Assembly (NCBI RefSeq): GCF_024362695.1 | Contig: NC_065407.1 | Span: 1,240,001-1,304,000, forward strand | Length of the DNA: 64,000 bases | Origin: Pectinophora gossypiella | Taxonomy: Eukaryota > Arthropoda > Insecta > Lepidoptera > Gelechiidae | Direction of reading: 5' to 3' | Shown: piece after piece, positions 53,888 through 62,284 of the stretch | How the letters are laid out: each line of letters opens with the position of its first letter | Numbering within the stretch: the stretch's first letter is position 1 | Position numbers and translations under genes: made by a program | Notes under the pieces: model-generated | The model's input: only the letters and a program-made list of their open reading frames with translations | What the model was told of the DNA's origin: nothing | The model's database searches: none

Positions 53888-56800
53888 CACACGCACGCAC
53901 ACACGCACTCACGCCCGCCCGCCCGATAATAATACTGCGTATAGAACGGTAATTCTCCGCCCCGCACCAATTCGTACCGGGCGCCGATATAGATGTACCT
54001 CACCCCCTCTGGGTCGTGCTTTAGCGTAAATGGCTAAAATTTCCCTATGTGTTTCATTATGTGCTTGCTCTATAGACTATAAAATTATAAATACTTTTCA
54101 TTCAAATCGATTCAGCCGTTTAGTCGTAAAAGTGTCCAAACAAACCCACAAACATAATTTAACAATCTAATGACGCCATTGATCATTGATTAAAATGTTT
54201 CGCGTTGAAGTGTTTTAATCAATTTCATATTTCGATCTGTCTTAGGTATAATAGCCGATTGCTTTCTGTTAATAACTACGTGTTTATTTTATTATTTATG
54301 TTACTTATCATATGCCCTGTTCGGAGAAAGCGTTACTTACATCGGAGTGTCGTGGGTTCGAATCCCGGCTTGGGCTCCCGGATTGGGTTATTATATCTTG
54401 TAATTGAGTATTTGACTGGGTCAAAAATAAATTTAAAAATGCTAATCTAGAAATACATCAAAAATCAATCTTATTTTACTATTTGAATTTTATGTATGAA
54501 TTATGTAACAATGAGTACGACGTTTGATTGCTTTTATTAGTGACGTCACACCAAAGAAAAACTTTTGTTTTGACGTTTCGTAAAAAGTACATCATTTGAC
54601 TAGGTTGTCAAGTAGTCTATTGGCATAATAAGGAATAATACTACGTATAGAACGGTAACTCTCCGCTCCCCCTCTCCGAGCTAGGTATACCTCACCCCCC
54701 TCGAACATAGTTTAGACTTAAATCATATGGCGTCAAACGTCACACACACAGATGCGCGTGTACGATAACGTCAATGTGTAGTGTCTGTGTAAAACGAGGT
54801 TGTATGAAGTGTCCGGGGTGTGTTATTGGGCTGGTTTACCCTTCGGTTTGCAACGCCAGATGAGCACTGTTCAGAGAACCGATTAGGTGACGAGAATGCA
54901 AATTGTACGTACCTACATCTTTATTTTTACTCAAGTAGGGTATCGTGTGACATTGTTGAATAGGAATGAATTATGGAAAGATCTTGAATGCAGGTATCGC
55001 TCTCTGAGCTCTCGCTCGCATAGGCTCTCTGAGAGTATTATATAATAATATGTTCAGAATGCTGCTTCGGCTGCCGCGATTCTGCAGCGCATCAGGGATG
55101 TTCGTAGATGCACATGTAGATGGCTTTGCTGCTATTATGAGAAAGAGAGTAGCATCCTTGATGTGCAGGGTGCGTGGCAGCGGCAACAGCCTTCTAAAAA
55201 TTGTAGCGGCCTGCGCCCAGGGTTCATTTTGTGAGCACTGGACAAAGGCTCATATATTGCCGAAACCCAGCTCTTATTTATAAGTATATTGTTAAGATAA
55301 CATTAGCTATTAAGTTGCCTTTCATACTAACCCCTATGGATGTGTTAACGTCTGAAATAAATATATTTGAATTTGAATGTACAGGTACTTAGAATATTCT
55401 GGAAAGGACCCAAGTGTTATCTTATCAGTGGCGTGATGTCCACGCGACTTTCGCCACTCGTCTTTGTGATAACAAATAATAGACATATAATTGCTAATTA
55501 CATAGGCAATTGAGTGATTCATGTTTTAGCCTACAGCACCGATATAGTTGCCATGTTAGCTTACAATGGTCGAGTACAAGATAGATAAAATACTTTATTG
55601 AGCACAATATACATAAAATACAGAGATATAGGATTATTTGCAAAAAATAGCGATCGGCACATTGTTAATACCAGGAATAAAAACAAACTTGCTTTACAAG
55701 TCAGTCGATTACATAAGATTACTAAATCTTTTAAGGGGCAATGTATACGTTTTTACAATAAGATTCCCATTGACATTCAGAATTTGCCTTTCAACTGTTT
55801 TAAGACAGTAGTTAAACAAAAACTTTACAAAAAGGTTATTATAAAGTTAGTGATTATTTAGAAGATGTGAATGCATGGGATTAACTGTCTGAGAACTGAT
55901 ATTAGGCAGCTAAATTACTCAATTGTATACCAATATTTTATGTTTATTTTTATTTTTTTTAAGAACGTCTAGGGCTCTGTGCCGAGGATTTTCTTGCAGC
56001 TTCTTTCCCCGGCTATACAGGTTGTGAGAAGCTGCAGTAGTTTTAGGCGGATGAGACGTTCGTTATGTAAAATTGACGATTCAAAGTGTAACTATGTTAC
56101 CTACTGAATAAAGATATTTTTGAATTTGAATTTGATATACAGAAAAGCACAACATGCGGCATTATTGCTCATGCAGCAATTTCTTCCAGGCAACCTTGGG
56201 TACAGGAATATTTTGTACAAATATAATAATAGCGGGTTAGTGCATTCTAACAAAATAAATAATTAGCTTGATTGCCTTATCACCAAAGTTAGATAATGGT
56301 AATATTATGTAATCAATCATATTTGGGGGAAGACTGTACAGTTCTTTTCTTCTTTATTGGCCAGATTGTTTATTCTATTCGAAAAGACAGTAAGGTAAGG
56401 AATAAAGAATAATTGGCTACTTGAGAGTTTTCGGATAACTATTATATTATACCTCTTAAAATATTTTATTTTCTCGAAAAAGCTTTATATCGTAGAAAAA
56501 AAAACATATTTCTCTTCTATTATTTCAAATTTCGCGCGAATCATCTTACTTTCGGACAATCAGGTAATCAGCCTGTAATGTCGTAACCAAACTAGGGATC
56601 ACAAAGTGATTTTTGTGATATGTCCCCACCGGGATTCCAACCGGGGACCTCCGGATCGTGAGCCCAACGCTCTACCACTGGACCACAGAGCCCGTTGGTA
56701 CACGGCGAGCATAGAGTAAAGAATAATTCCATCGTAAGAACGAGATTTTTGTATGGAGTGTCTAGGCTGTGTCGGCGCTGCTCGCTTGAGAAGCTGATGT

Positions 56801-59800
56801 TCCACATGGACCTACATAATAGGCTTGTTTCCAACTAGTCAAATCAGTTACTTTTTAATAAACGTCGAAACACAAAATAACTATAGAATTTGTATGAAAA
56901 AGCACACTGTGACGTCGTAGAAAAACGTCAGAATTATTGTTACTTTTTCTTGATTAAAATTCATAAATAAGTTAAATAGAAAAAATGGTTTTCGTTACTT
57001 TTAGATCTGGGGGGTCAAAATGACCACATCGAAGCAATACGTCTGAGAAAGCAATATTGCAATTTGACATTTGCGCATATAAAAGTAAGTGCGCAATGCA
57101 AAACAAATGTCAAATAGCAATATTGTTTTCTTAGATGAATTGCTTCGATGTGGCCATTTTAACCCCCTTTTAGTTATTTAGTAACCAGAATTTTATAATT
57201 CATCTTGAACCTAGTACAGTCATGAGCAATATAATGTACCCACTTTAGGACAATGTCGCACTAACATATTTGACATTTAGCGAGACTTACAGTTCAATTT
57301 GTCAAAAAAGTTAATGTGACATGGTACCAAAGTGTATACATATTGATGGTCGTGACCGTACACGGCCCAATTGGTTTTAACGTTGTTGCATGTTGCGCAG
57401 GTACACGCACGTCGGTGCAGGCGCCGGTGTCCAACGGGGTCCCGCCGAGTGCGCCGCCGCCGTACAACTACAGCGCTGAGTACGCTCCCGTGCGACCCAG
57501 CTCGCCTCACGACCTCCCCGCTGTCTACCCTGAAGGTATTCTCTTCTTTCTTCTAAGGTTTATAATCTAAATATTAAGGTTAAGCATTATGAGAGCTTCG
57601 TAATCGGAGTCTTCAAAGGGCAAGTCAAGGCGCATTTCCTTAGCTCTATTTCGTCTTCATTTTCATAATCTATCTACTCCTTTTCTCCCATAGTATACAG
57701 GGTGTCAGTGAGATCGTAAAGAAAAGTTTGGGGGATGATTCAGATCATGATTCTGAGTTGATATCATGTGAAATTCTCCGTCGCAAAAGTATGGAACGGA
57801 AAATAATTAAAAAAAAACACTAAAATTTTTATGAATTTTCCAACAGGAAAATCCACTTGATATGAACTCAGAATCGTGGTCTGAATCATCCCCCTCAGTA
57901 TTCGATACGGTGTCACTAACACCCATGTCTACTTGTATGAATACCCGTATGTACTCGTATGGGGTGTAAGTGACATCGTAACAAATAACAAATTCTGAGT
58001 TAATATCAAGTTTTCCACCGCAAAAGTGTACAATTGAAAATAATTTAAAAAGCTAAATAAATCACGAATTTTGCGGCGGAAAAATCCACTTGATATTAAT
58101 CATCCCCCTCAGCATTAGTTAGGATGTCACTAACACCCTGTATACGTCTCGCTGCTGGACACAACTCCTCCCCTCAATCAACCGGAGGGGGTATGGAGCA
58201 TACTCCACCACACTCCTAAAGATACTAACTTATTATCTTTTTCTTTTGACGCAAACCCTTTACCATAGGACTGGTAAGTAAAAGAACGTGATATAAAAAT
58301 GCCGATTATTTATTTATAATTATAGGTGCGGATTCCAGTAGGTACGCACCATCTAATTTTATTTTAAGTTATACCTGTCGATTACACGTCTCTTTCCGAA
58401 CCGACAACGACAGGCATAACATTTATGGCAGTACAAAAAATATTGGCCAATAACCCGACAGAATTAAGTTGACAGCACATGTCAAACAGGTTGAATAGCG
58501 GGATGCCTATTTTTATTCGCTCGGGTAAATTAATCATCCATTTTAAAAATAACAGTTGTCAGTCATCCGTCCCTTTCCTTTTCGGCGGATAAGAAAATGA
58601 CGAGTGTAACTTAAAATAAAATTAGGAGGTGTCTGCAGGAATCGGGGCCATTGTCCACCATCTGTTTATTAGTAGTAAATAAACAATTTTAATTAAGTCT
58701 TGTTACGAGACAAAGTTTGTTTATGTTAAATGTGCAATGTTTATTGTTTGTGCGACTCAACACACGACACGTGTTACACTGATAAATACGAGTGAATTCG
58801 ATTAAAGCGACTGGATTCGACTAAACAAAAGCTATTTGCTTTTGGTGGTGCAGACCCGTCGCTGCCGCTGGTGAAGCGTGCGCCGACGCCGGGCGGGCGC
58901 GGCGACGCGCGCGAGGCGGCCGCCAGCCAGGCCGCGCAGGTGTTCAACAACCCCGCCTACGTCAGGAACGCGCAGCCGCCGCCCAGGTAATACTTATTCT
59001 CTTGTATAACAACCCTTACAACTTGCCATAATAAATGGCCATATCGAAGCAATTCATCTAAGAAAGCAATATTGCTATTTGACATTTTGTTTGCATTGCG
59101 CACTTACTTTTATATGCGCAAATGTCGAATTGTAATGTTGCTATCTTAGACGAATTGCTTTGATGTGGCCATTTTAATTCCCCAGAAGCTGACATGGCTC
59201 ATAATGGCTCATAAAATAAGTAGGTATATAGTTATTTTATATCGATTCCGAAGCACGAAATCATCTTATTTTTCGGGCAATCGGGTACTTCAGCCTACTA
59301 CAGCTTTGCTGAATACAGTATCTCAAAGAATATCCCCATTGGAAACAAAGTCTGTGTTGATTCATTTTAGATGTAAATATGCGCCGTCGGTGCTTGCGGC
59401 GGTGGGTTGTGGGTTTTACCATTTTACTTTGGTGTTTGGTAAAAGGGTTTTACCAACTTGCTTACCTAAAGTTTCTGTCTGATTGTTCGAAACTAAGATG
59501 ATTCCGTGTCCTGGAACGTTATCTTATATTCAGGTTTTTGAGTGTAGTCATGAGCAATATCAGGTACATGATTCTACAGGTTCTACAGGTGTAGAACCTT
59601 GTCGCACTATCATATTTGACATTTAATGAATGTGACATGGTTTCAAAGTGCATACATATTAGTACTCGTGACTTTTTACTTTATAGTATGTTTTTGTTTG
59701 ACTTCGTGTTTTGAATCTGTGATAGCACGGTTCGGATATCGCGTGACTTACTTTACCTATCCACGAGGAACTATAATTGGCTTTCTGTATTTACCATAAG

Positions 59801-62023
59801 ATGCTACTTTGTTAATTATAGCTGTTGTTTCTCCGAACATAAAATAAATTCAACAAAATAATTAAAAATTATATTAGTATCACGAGTTCGAATCGGGGCT
59901 CGGGCTTTTAACCTGAATTCAAACATTGAATTGAATTAAGGTTTGGATCCTAGGTAGTTAATATCACGTGGTTTCCAGGATTGGCCAGTTATGCGTTAGT
60001 AATTTATTTAGTTTTAGTTTAGTTAATATTTGGAAGACCAACAGCTCTTAACAACTATAGCAAAAATATCATAGTTAAAAACTAAGCCAATAACAGGTCT
60101 CCACCTATATAAACCCACCTATGTAATTTATTTATTTAATCGTTTATTGCAAACTTTACAGCTTATAATAATCTTAATTAAATTTGCTATGTTAAAAATC
60201 TTATACTAGCCAATTACAAGGATTGACAAATTAAATTTTATAAAGCGGAAAGTGAAATATAAAGTAATGTAATGTTTATAACGGACCCTGATAAAACATG
60301 AAAGTTGGTAAACGTGTGTTTTCAGTTACGACTCAGCACTCAGTGAGGAGTCCGACCACGAGGCGCCGTTCGTGCCGCAGGACGAGGACACCATGCCGAG
60401 CCCGTGGACGCCGGGCCCTTCGAACAGTAACACCGACAATAATGGAAAGTAAGTTACCCACTAAAAACATACGAGGTGTTAGTGACATCGTAACGAAAAC
60501 TTTGAGGGATGATTGAGGCCATGATTCTCCGACGCAAAATTCTCGTTTTTTTCGTTTTTTACATTATTTTCAATTCTATACTTATGTGAAAATTCCACTT
60601 GATATTAACTCAGAATAATGAGCTGAATCATACCCCCCTCAGTATTTGTTACGATGTCACTTACACCCTGTACAAGTACGTACAAGTAGCCACACTAGTT
60701 CGTATGGGTGTTAGTGACACCGTAACAAATACTGACGGGGATGATTCAGACCATGATTCTGAGTTGATATCAAGTGGATTTTCCTGTCGGAAAATTTATG
60801 AAAATTTTAGTGTTTACATTTTTTTTCCGTTCCTGACTTTTGCGAAGGAAAATTCTACTTGATATCAACTCAGAATCATGGCCTGAATCATCCCTCAGTT
60901 TTCAGCACCCTGTATATACGTTAGTGACATAACGAATACTGAGGAAAAACTTATTCTAAAGTGGGTAAAAGCGACCTTATCGCTAAGAACTCTCTTCCAA
61001 CCTTCGGTAGAGGATATTAATATACATGTACAACTGCAGCGTGTGCGTCTAATATCCATTAGGATTAGTGCTCAAAGCTAATATGGTATAATGTAGGATG
61101 TATGGGACGATGGAACGAACGGGACAGTGTGTGTGCGAGTGAGATTGCACGAGAGGGAGAGAGGGGATGAAAGAAGATGGCGTATGGCGTGCGACATGTA
61201 AGATGTGGTGAAAATTAATTGTAAAAAGTACAGAAAAAATTAAAGAAATTCAAACTCAGTCTTCTCTTCTTCTATCGTGTGGGTTGTGAGGTGGAGTACC
61301 AACCTCATCAACCCTGATGTCAGGTTACTACTGAGCCGCCAAAGGCCCCTGACATAGTTCATGTGACGACTACTTACATCAGTAAGTAGTAACCGGGACC
61401 AACGTCTTAACGTGCCTTCACAAACTCAGAAACTCAGTGAACAACCATGGATTTTATTTGTTTACAGACTCATTTGTATCTTTTTCCAGTAGCAGTGCAG
61501 TGGCGCTGTCGGGCGGCGGCGACGTGGAGGCGGCGGCGGCGGCGGCGGGGGGAGGGCTGCGGCGCCCCGCGCGGCCCGCCGCGCTGCAGCCCCCCGCCAA
61601 GGTGCTGTGCGTCAGGGAGGTCAGTGGCACCCTGCTTCCATACATACATTATAGATTTAGTAACCAAGCTCCATTTGCGCGTTTTCGCTCTCTCTGTACG
61701 AATAACGAATAAGTGCGAGCGAGACACAATCCGCGCGCTATCTCTCTTACTCCTTAGCAACTTACGACCATTTAAGACCTAAAGACCTAGAGGGGGAGAA
61801 GTCGGCGCCAATACGAATTAGTACGGGGCGGAGAGTTACAGTCAATATACTAAATGGTAAGATAACGTTGTAATATTGCTTGCAGGACTCGAATAACAAC
61901 AGGAACCCTCACAGCAGCGGCGAGAGCAGCAGCTCGGCCCCCGCCGCCCCCGCAGCGCCCTCTGTCGTCATCAACGTGCTCAACGTCAACTCCGTGCACC
62001 AGCTCAATGACGTCACACTCTAG
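34866..62023 (+). CDS. TNF-receptor-superfamily type single-pass receptor (EDAR/wengen-like)
   Basis: Eight coding exons: 34866-34873, 51863-52075, 53585-53763, 57401-57535, 58854-58986, 60326-60448, 61490-61619 and 61886-62023. All are GT-AG and in phase, 1059 nt for 352 residues. The first exon codes only ATGATGCT; joined to exon 2 it gives signal peptide MMLWALVVLAVCAGARA. Ten cysteines follow at residues 22, 28, 34, 41, 44, 47, 61, 68, 71 and 86, with CSSGYYC and VECGPCMKG as in TNFR repeats. The membrane helix is about 99-123. The ~229-residue cytoplasmic tail has a PPPY motif (152-155), NPAY (211-214), acidic and Ala/Gly/Pro-rich parts, and ends NDVTL, a possible PDZ ligand. No death domain is seen. 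Drosophila wengen is similar in length and layout; grindelwald is the alternative. The receptor class is likely, the exact orthologue unsure. Confidence 0.78.
35080..35290 (-). mobile_element. Degenerate SINE fragment
   Basis: Body motifs GAGCCGCTAAGAGTCCCTGA and CATGGCTCATGTAACAAC, with a decayed head near 35260-35290. It lies in intron 1 of the receptor gene. Confidence 0.5.
36112..36505 (-). mobile_element. Full SINE plus a second tRNA-like head
   Basis: The minus-strand SINE with head at 36370-36424 (GGGATTCGAACCCGGATCGT) is followed at 36440-36505 by another head-like copy (TTTCAACCCGGGACCTCCGG). This suggests insertion beside or into an older SINE. Confidence 0.75.
36545..36875 (+). 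mobile_element. LINE polymerase C-terminal remnant
   Basis: One plus frame reads WEQVTEAAKDREGWKSVIRT then LHPNRG and a stop. This matches the usual LINE C-terminal 'A-x-DR-x-x-W' ending. Truncated and without RT motifs. Confidence 0.5.
37369..37779 (+). mobile_element. Helitron-like non-autonomous element
   Basis: It starts TCATGCTAATATTATTAATAGG, contains TTGTCCGTCTTTCACGGCAA, and ends GAAGCAGCGGGCAAAAGCTAG before a T. The CTAG 3' end, TC start and lack of target duplication fit Helitrons. A truncated related 3' end lies near 51430-51473. Confidence 0.5.
38048..38170 (-). mobile_element. SINE 3' fragment
   Basis: Motifs CTATCGTTTGGGTTGTCATG, GAGCCGCCAAAGGCCCCTAAC and ATGGCTCATGTAACGATTAC. 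The neighbouring 38200-39190 stretch (intron 1) shows no gene. Confidence 0.65.
39195..39310. other. Short CpG-rich island in receptor intron 1
   Basis: A GC-rich run (CGCCCGCGCCGCTGCGCCGT, CGCCCGCCATCGCTCGCCAG) stands out from AT-rich surroundings. No ORF of note. It could be regulatory; nothing else supports that. Confidence 0.3.
39799..42684 (-). CDS. LINE ORF2: endonuclease and reverse transcriptase
   Basis: 961 residues, uninterrupted. An apurinic-type endonuclease domain opens the protein (YQNVRGLR near residue 8, ITETWL at about 35, ILGDFNF at about 155). The usual SDH near the end of the endonuclease is not obvious; DDQHKAL occupies that region, so nicking activity is uncertain. RT follows with PISKLCLFAKIFERLV, PSGVPQGSILGPMLF and catalytic FADDMKI (around residue 690). 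The C-terminal linker includes LEYASQVWNPQY. Its start codon overlaps the stop of the preceding ORF as ATGA. Confidence 0.9.
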   Translation of the reverse strand: MTSLSIYYQNVRGLRTKTSDFYGSVCLNNYDVLSITETWLLDSISDCEVIDGRYLVWRSDRNYEKTGQKLGGGVLLAVRKDLCVTDRPEWRSSAEDIWVTITLKRTKPAITYKLHICSLYLIKEEGGNSYKEQLQSFLSNLSTLMLSHPMDKFIILGDFNFGKDVAWVRSSDGDEMIPINYTADYITEFLDEITTSCLSQYNGEFNINQRVLDLVLSNDHITVQHCDDPLVKEDDQHKALRISANFVEIHALEDSRKTKYLFNRGDYSSIISELDNIGWENYLNSPELDQSTNLFYNKLYELRDKYIPIKTIVTNSHPPWYSPALIKILKEKYKYHSKYKTYNNASDYQSFAILRERAKLLEKSCFDEYITKIESSIVANPKSFWTYVKSKNKSSVYPKTIYYKDKIADTGRSISNLFAEYFHSTFLVPSVTPSTRSIPDLSNNYISNIEINVSYVLSLLKSLDMSKSGGPDMIPPVFIVSCAEALVVPLCILFKRSLDEGLVPSIWKAAFITPVLKKGNKSNVENYRPISKLCLFAKIFERLVHGEVYNALKCYFGNEQHGFLRNRSTVSNLILANDCITKGMENGTQVDVIYTDYSKCFDRIDHSVLLEKLMAAGIHGDLYRWFASYIDNRTQAVVLNGFTSDWSTIPSGVPQGSILGPMLFVIFIMDIKNCFCNSDILLFADDMKILKVINKASDVTELQADLFRFETYCIHNKLDLNVSKCFFMSFTRRYILFDSEYVLLNKKVSKVNEIKDLGVIHDRKMLFTNHLDYVINKSSRALGFVMRTSATFRTLKSIKILYCAFVRSHLEYASQVWNPQYATHIGRIEGVQKRFLRFLDYKAHKKLPDYEYRCKQYHFLPLAVRRNIADICYLMNVARGRIDSPELLNKIRIRTNQLRFRQRPLLSLQPATTNYCSNTFIIRACNSFNKASTDLDIDLFCTSIASVKRLLTQSHFNRLGL
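42681..43133 (-). CDS. LINE intermediate ORF, strongly hydrophobic, coupled to ORF2
   Basis: A 150-residue frame overlapping the end of ORF1 by ~100 bases in another frame and ending at TGA that shares bases with the ORF2 ATG. The product would have several hydrophobic stretches (LILNFLLYITYLIIYTFLYI, FLLLLCVLF). It may be an artefact of an AT-rich spacer; the stop-start overlap is the reason to list it. Confidence 0.3.
   Translation of the reverse strand: MGEAFKNLREKRRDITYYCFEVGKGYLENGQSVILILNFLLYITYLIIYTFLYINMVLESLSIVAGCSASCTFLLLLCVLFNSGKRLLYFTYLCSVVIIYYLLYLGLAMRIISYYVPNSQFYVYMCIVTLSSELHIHVECFYICYSNYPK
43034..43606 (-). CDS. LINE ORF1, C-terminal part (FP25-like domain)
   Basis: 190 residues: a short coiled-coil (QVNVSSLQSRLDKLEWECSS), then a nucleic-acid-binding region with IEVKGVPQ, VQYSVSKQQINFIARVPTRD and KPIIICFNNRYVKEDF. 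This resembles the L1-type ORF1 RRM/CTD and the baculovirus FP25 fold common in lepidopteran LINEs. The N-terminus is missing through 5' truncation. Confidence 0.7.
   Translation of the reverse strand: MKRLTQVENVQVNVSSLQSRLDKLEWECSSREQWTRMSNIEVKGVPQTSTENLYDIIGKIGQKVQYSVSKQQINFIARVPTRDENQPKPIIICFNNRYVKEDFIAAARTAAKKGSLTPADLGLKGSQKIFVNDHLTIQNKNLLTKAKRVANEQGFRYIWVKHSKIYVRRDETSPIIALKSEKDISKMVKV
43899..44200 (+). mobile_element. SINE with a different tRNA-like head and GATGAT tail
   Basis: Head GAGCTCGGTGGCGCAGCAGT, linker GGTCATAGGATGGGTGACCA, body CGGAAGGCACGTTAAGCCGT, tail GGGCTGATGATGATGATGATG. A mirrored copy lies at 52245-52545. Confidence 0.8.
44332..44835. repeat. MITE interrupted by an RTE fragment
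   Basis: Related to the element at 20952-21322 (GATGGCGCTGTAAAGATTTT / mirrored AATTTCGACAGCGCC, plus GTTTTTGGGTATTA). It is split by the LINE fragment at 44502-44672. Confidence 0.6.
44502..44672 (-). mobile_element. 5'-truncated RTE-type LINE with target duplication
   Basis: The minus strand reads VGRPATRWTDDLVKV, GSRWMRAAQDRSSWRSLGEA and a stop, followed by an ATG-repeat tail. It is flanked by GTGATCCAAAT (44491-44501 and 44673-44683), an 11-bp duplication. Confidence 0.85.
45237..45565 (+). mobile_element. tRNA-derived SINE, full length
   Basis: Head GGCCTCTGTGGTCTGGTGGT with B box GGTTCGAATCC, body CTTCGGAAGGCACGTTAAGT, tail ACAACCCACACGATAGAAGAA. The head is well preserved but continues into SINE body, so it is not a tRNA gene. 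Confidence 0.85.
46360..46640 (-). mobile_element. LINE 3'-end fragment
   Basis: AATTCAAAAATATCTCTATTCAGTAGG... to CAGTTCTCAGACAGTTAATC, the mirror of the 3' end of the LINE at 55620-56135. Flanking 45600-46360 and 46640-47180 are intronic with nothing I can identify. Confidence 0.65.
47182..47332. mobile_element. Palindromic MITE (second copy of the 31398 family)
   Basis: GGGGGGTTAAAATGGCCACA to ATTGCTTCAATGTGGC; the internal stem TGACATTTGCGCATATAAAA is present. Confidence 0.75.
48334..48473. repeat. Half of a two-palindrome MITE
   Basis: CCGACAGGAAATTCCTCTTG, ATATCAACTCAGAATAAGGG and GTTACGGTGTCACTAAAACCC match the right side of the first hairpin of the family at 11519 and 57697. The left side is lost or decayed. 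Flanking 47540-48330 and 48480-49065 hold no gene I can support. Confidence 0.6.
49066..49736. mobile_element. MITE with ATGGTATAA ends carrying an internal insertion
   Basis: Ends CATGGTATAAGAAAACCAGG and mirrored CTGGTCTTCTTATACCATG match 4658-4994. The interior (about 49140-49480) is GC-richer repeat sequence (GGTGCCCAGTTGGGCGCGAA), also found in part near 7490-7570. Confidence 0.6.
50824..51100 (+). mobile_element. tRNA-derived SINE
   Basis: Head CAGCCTCTGTGGTCTAGTAA (A box decayed) with B box GGTTCGATTCC, body TCGGGAGGCACGTTGAGACG, tail TATGCTCCATATCCCCTCCG. A separate 3' fragment lies at 50330-50395. Confidence 0.75.
52245..52545 (-). mobile_element. SINE, mirror copy of the 43899 type
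   Basis: Tail CATCATCATCAGCCCATTAACG, body ACGGCTTAACGTGCCTTCCG, head GCCACCGAGCTCCTC. It lies in intron 2 of the receptor gene. Confidence 0.8.
52668..52890 (-). mobile_element. LINE 3'-end fragment
   Basis: AATTCAAAAATATCTTTATTC... to TTGGTATACAATTGAGTAAT, the same family as 46360-46640. Confidence 0.65.
53024..53285. repeat. Two-palindrome MITE, second hairpin truncated
   Basis: Starts GCAGGGTGTTAGTGAGATGG; contains GATTCTGAGTTGATATCGAG, TCGTTACGGTGTTACTACCA and the linker TACTTGTACGGGGTGTAAGTG. It stops shortly into the second hairpin and is followed at 53318 by a member of the 1978 MITE family. Confidence 0.7.
53843..53928 (+). repeat. (ACGC)n microsatellite
   Basis: A long run of ACGC units with CACA and CGCC variants just after the donor of receptor exon 3. 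Confidence 0.9.
55040..55378 (+). mobile_element. LINE polymerase C-terminal remnant with TTTGAAT tail
   Basis: The plus frame reads RLPRFCSASGMFVDAHVDGF and AAIMRKRVASLMCRVRGSGN, a typical LINE RT tail, and ends AATAAATATATTTGAATTTG. Confidence 0.7.
55620..56135 (+). mobile_element. 5'-truncated LINE (Jockey/CR1-like) with 3' UTR
   Basis: Open for ~70 residues (NTRNKNKLALQVSRLHKITK, GQCIRFYNKIPIDIQNLPFN, VVKQKLYKKV), the C-terminus of a LINE ORF2. Then a 270-bp 3' UTR ends ATTTTTGAATTTGAATTTG. Imperfect ATATACATAAAA / ATATACAGAAAA flanks suggest a target duplication inside an older 3' UTR of another LINE (55583-56230). Confidence 0.7.
56535..56698 (-). mobile_element. SINE 5' part (head plus body)
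   Basis: Minus strand: head with GGTTGGAATCC at 56634-56644 (B box decayed), then TCACTTTGTGATCCCTAGTT and TTGTCCGAAAGTAAGATGATT. Confidence 0.7.
57009..57168. mobile_element. Palindromic MITE (third copy of the 31398 family)
   Basis: GGGGGGTCAAAATGACCACA... to TGTGGCCATTTTAACCCCC with the conserved internal stem. It lies in receptor intron 3. Confidence 0.75.
57219..57355. repeat. Short MITE (3826 family), opposite orientation
   Basis: GTCATGAGCAATATAATGTA to TGTATACATATTGATGGTCG. It ends ~45 bases before the acceptor of the exon at 57401. Confidence 0.6.
57697..58143. mobile_element. Complete two-palindrome MITE
   Basis: Ends ATACAGGGTGTCAGTGAGAT and mirrored GATGTCACTAACACCCTGTAT. First hairpin 57697-57925, linker TACTTGTATGAATACCCGTA, second hairpin 57960-58143. 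It lies in receptor intron 4. Confidence 0.8.
58327..58653. repeat. MITE of the 1978 family
   Basis: ACCATCTAATTTTATTTTAAG to TAAAATTAGGAGGTGTCTGCAGG with inner TTCGGCGGATAAGAAAATGAC. It lies in receptor intron 4. Confidence 0.7.
59031..59183. mobile_element. Palindromic MITE (fourth copy of the 31398 family)
   Basis: ATGGCCATATCGAAGCAATT... to GCTTTGATGTGGCCATTTTAA; the internal segment is inverted relative to the other copies. Receptor intron 5. Confidence 0.7.
59548..59675. repeat. Short MITE (3826 family)
   Basis: GTCATGAGCAATATCAGGTA to CATACATATTAGTACTCGTGAC, with a small TTCTACAGG duplication inside. The remaining intron 5 sequence (59690-60325) shows nothing I can identify. Confidence 0.6.
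60467..60917. mobile_element. Two-palindrome MITE in receptor intron 6
   Basis: GAGGTGTTAGTGACATCGTA start; first hairpin to ATGTCACTTACACCCTGTAC; linker CAAGTACGTACAAGTAGCCA; second hairpin to CAGCACCCTGTATATACG. Confidence 0.8.
61265..61430 (-). mobile_element. SINE 3' fragment
   Basis: CTATCGTGTGGGTTGTGAGG, GAGCCGCCAAAGGCCCCTGAC, AACGTCTTAACGTGCCTTC; headless. It lies 60 bases before the acceptor of the exon at 61490. Confidence 0.65.
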
Positions 62024-62284
62024 TCCCCAGTACTGCCAACCCCCCCGTGTTTGCAACTACATATGACCGCTCACAACATCCGGCCTCCGAGCATTATGTG
62101 CCAACAGTGATGTAACGTTTCGTTTGTGCCTTTATACTGTTCTGTTCCCACATTGGGAAAAGAGTTATGTAAAAATGAGCGTTGTTACCTAGCCTTTAGG
62201 CAAATATGATCGAAGTAAAAAAAAAACCAAGCAACCAGTATCCTTACAGCTGAGTACAACAAAAACAGAAGGAGTATATAAAGC

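Noticed and set aside
53843..53928. CRISPR-like regular repeats
   Set aside because: It is a simple ACGC microsatellite in a eukaryotic intron.
61467..61489. Alternative acceptor 23 bases upstream of receptor exon 61490
   Set aside because: Use of TTTACAG at 61461-61467 would bring an in-frame TAG at the true junction, so the downstream acceptor was chosen.
61447..61782. Several overlapping Arg- or Ala-rich ORFs on both strands
   Set aside because: These are other-frame readings of the GC-rich receptor exon 61490-61619.
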